From Glebionis coronaria (lineage: Eukaryota; Streptophyta; Magnoliopsida; Asterales; Asteraceae), in contig CM046877.1 of the NCBI GenBank assembly GCA_025667525.1, positions 31,755,255-31,819,254 on the forward strand: DNA of 64,000 nt. Reading direction: 5' to 3'. Positions within the stretch are counted from its first letter, which is position 1. The number at the start of each line of letters is the position of its first letter. Positions 23,739 to 34,058 of the stretch are shown here, piece after piece. The notes under the pieces were generated by a model. It made no database searches. It was given only the letters and a program-made list of their open reading frames with translations, and was not told where the DNA came from. The position numbers were made by a program, and so were the translations under genes.

Positions 23739-24841
23739 ATCTTCTGCTTACCTGCTTATTTAACAAAATAAACTCAAAGATTAGTACCTAACAACATACG
23801 AAAAATAGCATATGAACTTCACAATCAAACTAAAAGTGAACATATTAATTGAACAATCATGAAACGAGCGTAATCTTACAGAGCAAAGCTTCTAAATCGC
23901 CAAGCACAGTTAAATTAAGTGGAGCTGGAAAAATAAAGGCACGAATGGGAATGTAACCTTTATTTATAACCCGTTTGATAAGTGCAATCCTAGTTTGAGC
24001 CGATTAAGATAATTAAAGACTTTTTTTTAATGATAAGGATAAGAAAAGGTTTTTTTTCATGATAAGGATAAGAAGCTTCAAATTCCATGGGTAATGACTT
24101 TTTAATGACTTTGTTAGGATGTGTTATGTGGGATAACATAGTATTGTAGGGAGTTATCAAGAGGTTGTAGAAATGGTGAATCGATAGTCGAGCGGCCGAC
24201 ATTTTTGTTACTTGTAATCGCTTTAGGTGAGATTAATCGGATTGTATTTGTTTTGCAAATTCTAAGTATTTCTAGTGAGTTTTGTGTATTTAGGCAAGAT
24301 TTATCTTGAAAACCAACTTATAATAGATATAAAAAACTACCATAAGCGATTAAAACATAAGATTTGCAAGTTTTCATCAAATTTGACTACCATTGGTAAC
24401 CACCGTAAATCATGGTTAACTTATTGTTTGACTGATTAATGAATCACGACAAGATTGGTGCGTGGTTTTGTAGCGTTTAGACGACGCTTAATCGCTGTAG
24501 ACCTTGTTTTGCAACATTGATTAAAAGTGATATGATAAAGTACTCAACACATTATGGTAAAAGGGCTCAATGTGCATTAAAAAGGCTAATTGCCTAATTC
24601 TACTCATTTGACTAGAAATAAAAGGTTACCCACCTCAAATGTTTTCAGATTGTTTTATGCATTTCACGTATGTGACTTCTTCTATGTTACAACATTTTTT
24701 CACTTGTTTTAAATACTCAAAAGGCATCCTATCTAAGACGTGTTTTTGACCGAATTCATGCTGCTGTAGAATCATGGGACAAGAAGCACACACGTTGCAG
24801 GCGAAGAAGTCTACGCAAAAGCACCAGTTGCCTGTCCTCGT
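23739..24841. other. Intergenic region upstream of pseudogene A
   Basis: The minus strand has a possible 5'-UTR intron of gene A: a CTCT|GTAAGATT donor near 23879 and a GCAG acceptor near 23757. Beyond that I see only AT-rich sequence with a GATAAGGATAAGAA duplication near 24032-24073. Confidence 0.35.
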
Positions 24842-25430
24842 ATTACCGCTCAAGTTAGGATCTGTGAGTATGTGATCAAATAATACAGCAAACCCGAAAA
24901 CCAAGCACAACAAGTTGAGGTTTATTTTAATCCTATGTATGCTTTATTCTGAAAGTTACAGGAAACTAATGTAAATCATACCCTTATATTATCAGCTATA
25001 CGAAGTTATGAGGGACGTCACATGGGCGTTTTCGCAAGTCACAAAGCTCTAAATTCAATAACAATAAAGTACAAAACCGGCTTGGTTCAAGCCTTTCATA
25101 GAAATCCTAGAGATAACAGTACATATTACATATACTCTGATCTACCAATTACGCAATGGCTGGACCTTACTATGTCAATACATCGTCATCTCATCAAGGT
25201 TGGAATGACCAAAGTATACATAGTAATATTTCAGCAATATGGTACCGAGAGGTTTTAAACGACACAGATGAAAAGATAGGAAAACAGAAGGCGATTCTGC
25301 CAGATGAATTGATAAATATTGCAGGGATATCACAAGCACCATATGGTGCCGCTTCATGGAATGTAGCAGGGAGCAAATCTACTAATTCACCCTTGCTCTC
25401 AGCAGCCATGCCGGTTAGGGACGCACCTGA
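24842..25430 (+). pseudogene. AHK1-like osmosensor histidine kinase fragment
   Basis: Two exon-like blocks match the extracellular sensor part of the plant osmosensing hybrid histidine kinase AHK1, as I remember that protein. Block 1 (24842-24919) reads ITAQVRICEYVIK, a TAA stop at 24881-24883, then SKPENQAQQVE. A 76-base intron-like gap (GT at 24920, AG at 24994-24995) follows. Block 2 (24996-25430) contains ALNSITIKY, GLVQAFHRNP, GWNDQSIHSNISAIWY, LINIAGISQAPYGAASW and SPLLSAAMPV. Single-base deletions near 25028 and 25143 shift the frame. The kinase and receiver domains are absent. Intron retention shows a DNA-level copy. Confidence 0.75.
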
Positions 25431-26292
25431 AGGAAGTATATATATGTCTTAAGCAAAAAAAAAAAAAAGCCCATAAATTGATAAACAAAGTAGAAAGAAA
25501 TAGGCTTTATGACAGGTTTAATAAGCTCTTAACCCAAAAAGTTAGCTTAAATAAATACTCTTGAAAAAACAAGGGATGCCAATTTAGGCTATCGTGAAAA
25601 GTTTTTAATTAAGCTACTCAAAGAGAATCGAGCTTTTTGACTCTAATATACGTTATCTAACAAGTATTTCATAGCCTTTTTGGGATTTTCTTTGTTGGCC
25701 AGCTAAAATGTTTACTCAACGACGTTCGACTCATCTTCTATGATCTTCGAACCGCCTTATCACTGGAGATATACGAGGGGGTCGTTAGCACCCAAAGTGT
25801 TATTTCAAAACACCTGTAAAATCTTTTGACCCGTAAAAATCCACGCGTTTTGATGAATTACCCAACTTGCACAAACACACCTATAGAACCATCAACCAAT
25901 CCATTCTTACCTTCTAATAATGGTTCAGAAACCAAGAACTGTGAAAGGGCTTTAGTTTTTTTAAAATGTTCATAAGCTGGACTCATAAAAGCTGAGCTGT
26001 GTAAATGTGAAACAAATAAGCACTCAAATATATCAATATGTAGCTTAAACATAAATATAAATAGTCTACAAATCCTTCAATTATAGCCAAACATGATAAA
26101 TTATTGCAAAAGCATGTTACGAATACTTGAATTGCACATCTAATAAGTTTAGATTTTAAATGCTAATACATCTATCTTACAAACTTCATCGACACTATTC
26201 TTTCAGTTCTTCTGCTTGCTCTCACTGAATTAACACCAGACATGATTCTCTAGTGTTAAATGCATCATATCGATCTCCACGACCTTTCAAAG
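25431..26292. other. Intergenic region between the AHK1 fragment and gene B
   Basis: No gene is supported. The part 26045-26200 resembles the 3' flank of gene E and pseudogene A and is probably the 3'-UTR region of gene B. A short minus-strand frame at 25858-26052 has no domain I recognise. Confidence 0.4.
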
Positions 26293-27870
26293 TTAAAATT
26301 TCCGCCGAGTCTTTGCCGAAAGGGTACGCTCACTGCAATCATGAACCCACTCATGCCTCGTCCTTGCCAAGCAAGTTTTCCCCTTGTTATCGGTAACCCA
26401 CATATACCTTAGCGATGGTATGTTAACCATCAAAGTCTCGAGTGCTTGTTTGCTTAAATTACAATTCTTGATTTCCAACTTTCTTAATTTTGGGCACCCT
26501 CTTGACATTTTTACAGGTACGGCTTCAAAATCTCTTGTATAACCAAGAGAGAGATATCTCAAATTACGACCATGCTTTCCAATATACCCCCAACCATCAC
26601 TCGTCAGTTGTCCGCCACGAGGGTTTATTCCTAGCCTTCTAAGTTTGCTGCAACCAATTAGCATAGCTCTGATTCCACTGTCTAGAACACTTATTATCAT
26701 AGGGTCCAAAGTTATATGGAAATCATTGAGGTTTTTCAAATGAGATCCTATACACTTTAAAGTTTCATTTGAAATTTGTTTCGATGAATTAATATGTAAA
26801 CATTCTAATTCAAGACATCCTTGTGCCAGAGCAATCAGTCCCTTGTGTGTCACCTCCAACTTATCCGGCGTCTTAAGTTTACGCAGTTTCTTGCATGACT
26901 GACTAATAACTTGCAATACATCATCGTCTCCAACCATATTACAGATTTCGAGAGCTTCCAAGTTTGGACACTTTCGAATTATGAGACCCTGATTATCTTC
27001 ACTTAGATGTTTAAGTTTCAATTCCCTAAGCTGATCCAAAAGAGGGAGTATAAGTCGAATCCCAACTCGCTCAATTTTATTTATACAGATACAACGCATA
27101 TTCGGAGGAAAATTGAAACCAACATACTCACCCTCTTGCACAGGTTTCACAGATTCACAACAAGCAAAATCTTTTAAGTTAACAGCATGGCTAAAGACCT
27201 CTCTTAGATCATTCAAATCGCATTCACTCATCTTCAAAGATACTAAAGATTGGCTACAATTTTCTGCAAGAAGTGTAAGAACTTTAACACCATATCCAGA
27301 AAGCGTGGAACTAAATTTGAACGATTCAATGCGTGTGTTGTTCAAAGCCACTTTATGTAACCATTTCCAAATTTTCAGACTTTTTTGATCATCTTCTAAA
27401 GATAAAGTTCTCAAATCATTACAATGCCTACCAATATGCAATAATCCATTTCCTCTTAATTTGCAATTGCTAATCTTCAACACCCTTAGATCTTTACCAC
27501 GGCTTCTTGCAAGTCGCTCGATATCTGAATCATCAACAAGAACACGACGTATATCTAGGGCTTTCAAACACTTAAACGAAGCAGCTATTTCTTTTATCCA
27601 TGGCTTCAGGTCAATATATTGTACTAAATTTTGAAACACATGTGGAAATCCTTTTAGGGTTAAAGACTCGAGATAAGGGAACCTTTCAGCCACACGAGAC
27701 GGTTCTAGGGAGTAATACACATGGACCGTGAGATGCTTACGTGTCATACAATCAAGTTCATACCATTTACGGCAAACCAAAGAAACCACATACCGGTCGT
27801 CAACATTGTGTATATACGGCATAACACAATCAAACACAGTGTCAATTGACTCATGTGGATGATTCTTCAT
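26293..27870 (-). CDS. COI1-like F-box/LRR protein, gene B
   Basis: This intact, intronless frame of 525 codons encodes an F-box protein with C-terminal leucine-rich repeats. The F-box spans about residues 6-45 (ESIDTVFDCVMPYIHN, SLVCRKWYELD). LRRs fill the rest, including LIIRKCPNLEALEI, GLIALAQGCLELECLHI and CPKLRKLEIKNC near the end. The best match I can name is COI1, the jasmonate co-receptor subunit of an SCF ubiquitin ligase that works in the nucleus. COI1 has introns and about 592 residues; this protein is shorter by the C-terminal tail. Positions that align with hormone-contact residues of Arabidopsis COI1 differ (His, Lys, Asn, His, Asn and Lys for R85, R348, Y386, R409, Y444 and R496). 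It may therefore bind another ligand or none. A plausible 5'-UTR intron runs from about 28494 (ATAG|GTATGATC) to about 27886 (AACAG|GTAAGC). Confidence 0.85.
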   Translation of the reverse strand: MKNHPHESIDTVFDCVMPYIHNVDDRYVVSLVCRKWYELDCMTRKHLTVHVYYSLEPSRVAERFPYLESLTLKGFPHVFQNLVQYIDLKPWIKEIAASFKCLKALDIRRVLVDDSDIERLARSRGKDLRVLKISNCKLRGNGLLHIGRHCNDLRTLSLEDDQKSLKIWKWLHKVALNNTRIESFKFSSTLSGYGVKVLTLLAENCSQSLVSLKMSECDLNDLREVFSHAVNLKDFACCESVKPVQEGEYVGFNFPPNMRCICINKIERVGIRLILPLLDQLRELKLKHLSEDNQGLIIRKCPNLEALEICNMVGDDDVLQVISQSCKKLRKLKTPDKLEVTHKGLIALAQGCLELECLHINSSKQISNETLKCIGSHLKNLNDFHITLDPMIISVLDSGIRAMLIGCSKLRRLGINPRGGQLTSDGWGYIGKHGRNLRYLSLGYTRDFEAVPVKMSRGCPKLRKLEIKNCNLSKQALETLMVNIPSLRYMWVTDNKGKTCLARTRHEWVHDCSERTLSAKTRRKF

Positions 27871-28100
27871 ATCTTTTGCTTACCTGTTTATATTTAACAG
27901 AATAAACTCAAAAAGTCTGTACTTGACAATATAGCAGCATTAGTTAATTTCACGGCACAAAAACTAACACTTGCAATAAAGATATAATAAAAACAGTATA
28001 TATACTTCACAATCAAACTCACAATTCCTAGTACACACTAACATAAACACTGACATGCATGACTGCCAAATTATACATAAACACATATGAATATATGATT

Positions 28101-28341
28101 TTTTTTAGAACGGCAGGTTAGTGGTTAGTGGGTTGAGTCATGCAGTGACATCCAAGCGGGCAGTATGCCTTCCTCGAACCCTCGCCTTGTTATGGTTAGC
28201 TCCTTATCCTCTCCGCTTGAGAGGAAAAACCCTTGGCAAGACTCAAATCCGAGACCTCTTGGGAAACAACCTCCCCAAGGAAACCACTTAATGGAACCTT
28301 GGTGGTCAACAGAGCTAAACCGTTAAACCGGTTGGTTAATT
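28101..28341 (-). repeat. tRNA-derived SINE, minus strand
   Basis: The unit ends (minus strand) in TGCCGTTCTAAAAAAAA. It is flanked by ACATATGAATATATGATT (28083-28100) and a copy with one mismatch (28342-28359), long duplications typical of LINE-driven retroposition. Weak A and B boxes are visible (GGTTTAGCTCTGTTG and GGATTTGAGTC). Confidence 0.75.
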
Positions 28342-29058
28342 ACATATGAATCTATGATTAGGTATAGCAACTATCCATTCAATTAATAACACACTCACCA
28401 AAATATCATCATCGTCTATACTAGAGTTTATAAAAAACAAAACAAGTACAAGAGATTTAAGGTTCAACATGTTATTAAGTTATTAAAGATCATACCTATA
28501 TAACAATCGTTATTGCTGTAAAATTCCTTGCACCCCAAGCTTCTTAATCCCAAACTAAAATCGACTGAAACACCAACATTCTATGTATTTCATAATCGTA
28601 TTTATAATAAGCTAAACTTACATTATAACCCCTAGACAATAAGCTAACGACAAAGAATATTTTTAGAAATTTATTTGTAGTTTTGTACGTTAAAACTTAG
28701 TTTCACAATTATCAGCCCATAAACAAAAGTGTGTCCAGCCCACATAATTAACACCAAATACTCTCTTATGGCTTATGCTTCAATAAGTTGTCAAAGAGGT
28801 AGTATAATACTAAGTTAGTTTTTTTGATTTCACAGTATTTATCCGGTAAGTATTCCCCACTAGTCTCGAGTAACAGTTAGTGATCCGATTCAACAGTCAT
28901 AGAAGGTAGTCCCTACCAGTCTCGAATCGACGAATATACGAGGCAGTTCCCACATATTCCCACAAAAGGTAGTCCATGAAGAGACTCGAACCCGATGGTT
29001 TATTTCTTATTATTCATAACCTACAAGATATACATATAGCATTAGAAAGTATCAATTT
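28342..29058. other. Intergenic DNA upstream of gene B
   Basis: The gene B promoter and first 5'-UTR exon probably lie near 28490-28640. A block at 28840-29005 repeats words such as GGTAGTCC and AGTCTCGA and ends (minus strand) in GGGTTCGAGTCTC, a B-box-like word. It may be another degraded SINE. Confidence 0.35.
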
Positions 29059-29074
29059 AATTATATAAGAGATG

Positions 29075-29297
29075 TAACCAACTGCTTTAGAGCCCTGGGC
29101 TCCAGCTTGGGGAGGGGTTTGGTCATGGGTTCAAGTCTTGCAAAGGACAAGAATCCATGATTTTCCTTCTTAGTGCGAAGCCGTGAGTTCTAGGGGTTTC
29201 CCCTAGTGGTTCGGGTCCCGGGGCCTGCCGTTGTGGATGGTATAACTCGGGGGTCGGATTTCAGTGAGATTGAGGTGCCGTTCTAAAAATAAAATAA
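29075..29297 (+). repeat. tRNA-derived SINE, plus strand
   Basis: The 223-bp unit has a B box (GGGTTCAAGTC, 29127-29137), an A-box-like start (CTTTAGAGCCCTGGG) and a 3' end GCCGTTCTAAAAATAAAATA. A perfect 16-base target duplication AATTATATAAGAGATG lies at 29059-29074 and 29298-29313. This identifies a SINE family shared with 28101-28341. Confidence 0.85.
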
Positions 29298-29313
29298 AAT
29301 TATATAAGAGATG

Positions 29314-29722
29314 CAATGGTTATTGCAATGTGAAATAGCTTAAAAGTAGATAATGCGGACGCTGATAAACTTGTATAGATTAGATGATCGTATCCGTATG
29401 GCACTCGAGTCTCGTAATACTTTAGCCGTTTATCAGTTAGATAACTTTTGTGGTTTACCGTAACTGTCCACGCACTTCTGTCTCACTCAGATTTACCCAC
29501 ACTCGAGTAGGAATATTCAAGTGACTTGATCGTCAAAGCTTATCTTCAGGATGAAAAGGGATTCAAGTGACAACATGTGAAAACCTCTTTTCTTCATCAT
29601 CACAATGTTAAAAATGGCAGTAGTCAAGAAAGTAGAAAGTTTATTTTTTAGCCGTTTATCAGTTAGAACCCGAAAAAGGATACAAGCGTTTCTAAGATGC
29701 AACCTTTTCCGTCAGGTTACGT
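29314..29722. other. Intergenic DNA
   Basis: The region has two copies of TAGCCGTTTATCAGTTAGA (near 29424 and 29650) and nothing that looks coding. Confidence 0.35.
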
Positions 29723-29731
29723 ATTTAATAA

Positions 29732-31872
29732 GGGCTAATGACTAAAAAAATGCATATAACTTGACACTTTTTACCGTTCTGTGTAGCCATCTTTTTTTTT
29801 TCTTATATTATCATTAAACTTTGTGATTTCGTACATTGTGTGTATCCGGTGACCTACTTGACTGGTTAGCAGGTTGCCTTAACGACCGTTAAACTTTTTA
29901 TTACAACGTTAGTCCTTTATATTAACGACCATTAACATACACACTTAAAATTTGATTTTTTTAAAAATAAAGCGTAAAACCTTAAAAAAAAAATATAACT
30001 TCATATACAAATTTTCTTTAGAAAAAAAATTTACGCACGTTTGAATAAAAAAATTTAATATTATTTTTTTAAACATGTTTTAGTTCATTTTTTAAATTTA
30101 TATAAAACGTGTATTATATTACATAACTTCTTCGTACATAATAAATCTTAATTTTTTGCAGAAAATCAAACAATTTTTAAAAAAAATAAAATGTATAACT
30201 TAAAAAAAACAAGTATGTAACTCCAAATATTTACGTTTTCGTCAGATATTTTACGTTTTTCTCAGTAATTTTACGTTTTCGCCTGTAAATTTACGTTTTC
30301 GTCAGTAATTTTACGTTTTTGTTTGTAAATTTACGTTTTCGTCAGGAAATTTACGTTTTCATCTGTAAATTTATGTTTTCGTCTGTAAATATACGTTTTC
30401 GTTTGTAAATTTACGTTTTCATCAATAACATCACATTTTCGTCAATAAATTTATGTTTTCGTCAGTAAATTTACGTTTTCGTCTATAAATTTACCTTTTC
30501 GTCATTAAAATTACCTTTTCGTCTGTAAATTTATGTTTTCGTCTGTAAATTTACGTTCTCGTCGGATATTTTACGTTCTCGTCATTAGTTTTTCGTTTCG
30601 TCAAAAAATTTATGTTTTCGGCCAAAAATTACGTTTTCGTCTGTAAGTTTTGGTTTGTAAATTCATGTTTTTGTCAGTATTATTATGTTTTTGTAAGTAT
30701 TTTTATGATTTCGTAAGTAACTTTACTGACGAGAACATAAATTTACTGACGAAAACGAAAACGTAAATGTACAGACCAAAACGTAAATTTACAGACGAAA
30801 ACGTAAAGTTATTGGCGAAAAGGTAAAAATACTAACAAAAACGTAAAAGTATTGACGAAAAAGTAAATTTACAGACGAAAACGTAAATTTGTATACGAAA
30901 ATGTAAAGATACAGACGAAAACGTAAATTTACTGACGAAAACGTAAATTTACCAACGAAAACATAAATTTAATGACGAAAACGTAAATATTGACGAAAAC
31001 ATTAAATATTGACGAAAACATTAAATATTGACGAAGACGTAAATTTACTGACAAAAACGTAAATTTTTTGACGAAAACGTAAATTTACAGACGAAGACAA
31101 AAACGTAAAATACTAACGAAAACGTAAAAATACTGACGAAAACGTAAAATTGCTGAAGAAAACGTAAAATTGTTGATGAAAACGTAAAAATTCTGATGAA
31201 AACGTAAAAAACTGACGAAAACGTAACAATACTTATGCTAACGTAAAAATACTGATGCGAGCGTAAAGTTACTGACGAAAATGTAAAAATACTGATGAAA
31301 ACGTAATATTATTAATGAAAACGTAAAATTATTAATGAAAAGTAAAATTATTGATGAAAACGTATAAGTTCTAATGAAAATAAAAAAGAACTGATGAAAA
31401 CGTAAAAAAAAGGGTTAAAATATAAAATCAAACGAATACTGATAAAAACGTTCGAAAATGTAAATTTATGTAAAAAAGGTATTATTTTTGTAAAAAATTT
31501 CCAAAATATTTTTGTGCAAAAAAAACCGTAAAAACATTTTTTTATGCTATACGTTTTTGTAAAAAAAATGTAAAAAAACTATTACAAAAATTTACTGTAA
31601 ATTTTTTTTTAAATTATACGTTTTATGAAAAATATTGTTTTTTTCGAAAATCAAAGTTTAAGTGTTTATTTGAACAACTGTTAATATAAGGACTAACATT
31701 GTAATAAAAACTAAACTGTTGTTAAGTTAACCTGCTAGAGCAAGTCAAACAAGTCACTGGTACACACAATATACGAAATCACAAAGTTTAATGATAATAT
31801 AGGAAAAAAAAAAGATGGCTACATAAAACGATAAAAAGTGTCAAGTTAGATGCATTTTTAAGTCATTAGCCC
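29732..31872. mobile_element. Mutator-like (MULE) hairpin element with inverted ACGT-motif arrays
   Basis: The ends are inverted repeats of about 200 bp (GGGCTAATGACT outward, then TTAACTTGACA-like and ATCATTAAACTTTGTGATTTCG shared words). A perfect 9-bp duplication ATTTAATAA flanks it (29723-29731 and 31873-31881), the MULE signature. The interior has no open frame. From about 30230 to 30720 it is a degenerate tandem array of TTTACGTTTTCGTC units. From about 30721 to 31420 it is the reverse complement array (GACGAAAACGTAAA). The whole 2.14 kb can therefore fold into one long hairpin. Confidence 0.9.
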
Positions 31873-31881
31873 ATTTAATAA

Positions 31882-32519
31882 TAGTGGGAATAGCAATTTT
31901 TCTGTAGTGACCTGAATGATTTATATAACAGCAGTGGTATATGAACTGTAATCCCGAAACATTTGAATAGTGCAAAGTGGCCAAAGTGTCTTTGCAATGC
32001 TTTAAAGTCTTAAACCCTCGACATCGATTTTAGTTTAAGAACTGAGTTACAAGAGATTAGAGTTTAAAATAGTATTTCACATTCAATACACAAGTTATTC
32101 ATCAAATATATAAAGAAATTTTGACCCGCATGAATGTTTACCCGTTTTGACCCATTACCCAACATTCACAACCTATTCATTTTTCCACATCTAAGCCAAA
32201 CCATCTTACAACATGTCTCACAGTATCACGTCTCAAGCGTATCAATGAGCATTTGAACCAAACATATATAGGTACTGGACTCTATCTAAGTGTCCAAACA
32301 ATCATATCGGAGAATTCCTTTCGACGAGAGAAAATACATTTATACTTTCAACGATACATTATTACTAATACTTGCATTAACAAAGCTAATATAATCCAGA
32401 TGTGAAAGATTAATACATTCATCATTAAACCTTCATCAACAATATTTCCTCTAATTGTTCTCTTTATGCTTTAAACTTAGCAAAGGATTAACAATAGACA
32501 TTATTTTCTTCCCAATGTT
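31882..32519. other. 3' flank of gene C
   Basis: No frame is visible. The part 32330-32460 has words resembling the 3' flanks of the other F-box genes (AACAAAGCTAATA, ATACATTCATC). Confidence 0.35.
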
Positions 32520-34058
32520 TTAAAGATCAAAAGTCGGACGAGTCATTGCCACGTAAGTATTACCTTGCCCTGTGTTAACCCACATATACCTTAGTGAAGT
32601 AATATTGAACATCAAAGTAGACAGTGCTTGCTTGCTAAAGGGACAAATCTGTATTTGTAGCTTTCTCAGTTTTGGGCAGCCCTTTGATAATTGCACAAGT
32701 CCTGCATCCGACCCTCCTATATAACCAAGAGAGAGATATTTCAAGTTACGGCCATACTTCCCAATATAATCCAAACCCACGTCTGTCAATCCGCGATTGT
32801 AGATACCTAACCATTCAAGTTTGCTGCAACCAACTAGCATTGCCCGGATCCCATCGTCTAGAGGTAAAACTGTTTTATGATCTTCATAACTGAAAGTGAT
32901 ACGGAAATTACGTAGGTTCTTCAAATGAGAACCTATGCACTCCATAGCTTCGTTTGAAATAACTGTGAGTCCGATATGTAAGGATTCTAAATTAAGACAT
33001 CCTTGTGCTACAGCAATAAGTCCCTCGCTAGACATGAACCCAAATCCAGTAACTCTAAGTTTGCGTAATTTCTTGCAAAACTGACCGATTAGTTGCAATT
33101 TCTTGTCACCGTGTCCAGTTTTATAGGTATAGAGACATTCCAAGTTGGGACACCTCTGAATCAAGTAACACTCGTCATCTCGATCCAGACATGCATCATG
33201 AAGATTCAGTTCCCTTAGCTGATTCGCAAGAGGGAGTAAAAACGGAAACAAAGTCTTTCTAATCGAATTTATACCCATACGTTGCAAGTTCTGAGGAAAT
33301 TTGAAATCTGCAAACTCATCACCGTCTTGCATATTCTTTTTATGGTTACGGCGTGCAAAATCTACTAAATTAACAGCATAGCTAAAGACATCTACCAGAT
33401 CAATTAGAGCACAACCATGTATCTTCAAAGTTTTTAGAGTTTTGCTACAATTTTTTGCAAGCAGTATAAGATCATTAACATCGACCTCAGAACAACGTTT
33501 TCCAATATCTAATGATTCAATGCACATGATATGCGATGCCAATATATGTAACCATTTCCCATCATTCAGAGTAATAGAATTATGCGTTAAGCTCAAAGTT
33601 CTCAAATCCTTACAATACATACCGATATGTGATAATCCATCCGTGGAAAACCCTTGACACTTGATAATCTTCAAAACTCTTAGATCTTTACCACGGGTTC
33701 TGAACAAGAGCTCAAGATCCGAATCCTGAATGGTCGTACCACTGATACAAAGTTCTTTCAAGCACTTAAATGAAGCAGATATATCTTGAATCCATGGAGT
33801 GATGTCAATGCTTGCTATCTCTGGACACCGAACTGGATATCCTTTCAGGGTCAGGGACTCGAGAAAGGGAAACCGTTGGTGCAAACGAGATGGCGTGGGG
33901 GAGTACAACATGTGGATGGTCACATTCTTCCGAGCTATACCTTCGAGTTCACACCATTTACGACAAACTAAAGAAAAAGAGTGCCTGTTGTCTATGTCAT
34001 GATCGTCTATGTACGACAGGACACAGTCAAACACTGTGTGGATTGACTCTTTCATCAT
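32520..34058 (-). CDS. COI1-like F-box/LRR protein, gene C
   Basis: This intact intronless frame of 512 codons has an F-box at about residues 3-42 (KESIHTVFDCVLSYIDD, FSLVCRKWCELEG). LRRs follow to the end (ELCISGTTIQDSDLELL, CQGFSTDGLSHIG, YLIQRCPNLECLYTYK, LTDVGLDYIGKYGRNLKYLS, SLRYMWVN). It ends MTRPTFDL, which aligns with MARPYWNIEL of COI1, so it lacks the COI1 tail of about 65 residues. By alignment from memory it keeps Arg, Arg and Tyr at COI1 positions 348, 409 and 444. It has Val, Gly and Gln at 85, 386 and 496. Of the set it looks closest to a functional ligand pocket. Its N-terminus is most like pseudogene D. Confidence 0.87.
   Translation of the reverse strand: MMKESIHTVFDCVLSYIDDHDIDNRHSFSLVCRKWCELEGIARKNVTIHMLYSPTPSRLHQRFPFLESLTLKGYPVRCPEIASIDITPWIQDISASFKCLKELCISGTTIQDSDLELLFRTRGKDLRVLKIIKCQGFSTDGLSHIGMYCKDLRTLSLTHNSITLNDGKWLHILASHIMCIESLDIGKRCSEVDVNDLILLAKNCSKTLKTLKIHGCALIDLVDVFSYAVNLVDFARRNHKKNMQDGDEFADFKFPQNLQRMGINSIRKTLFPFLLPLANQLRELNLHDACLDRDDECYLIQRCPNLECLYTYKTGHGDKKLQLIGQFCKKLRKLRVTGFGFMSSEGLIAVAQGCLNLESLHIGLTVISNEAMECIGSHLKNLRNFRITFSYEDHKTVLPLDDGIRAMLVGCSKLEWLGIYNRGLTDVGLDYIGKYGRNLKYLSLGYIGGSDAGLVQLSKGCPKLRKLQIQICPFSKQALSTLMFNITSLRYMWVNTGQGNTYVAMTRPTFDL

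Noticed and set aside
24635..24913. Minus-strand 92-codon Cys-rich frame that looks like a small secreted protein
   Set aside because: The plus strand here encodes the AHK1-like exon, so the Cys-rich frame is probably antisense.
25858..26052. Minus-strand frame ending in EGKNGLVDGSIGVFVQVG
   Set aside because: It looks somewhat like an exon, but I cannot assign it to any family and it has no neighbours that fit.
29127..29137. tRNA gene suggested by the B box GGGTTCAAGTC
   Set aside because: No cloverleaf or CCA-end context is seen; the 16-base duplications show a SINE.
30230..31420. CRISPR-like or telomere-like array
   Set aside because: It lies between MULE inverted ends with a 9-bp duplication, and the array inverts at the middle.
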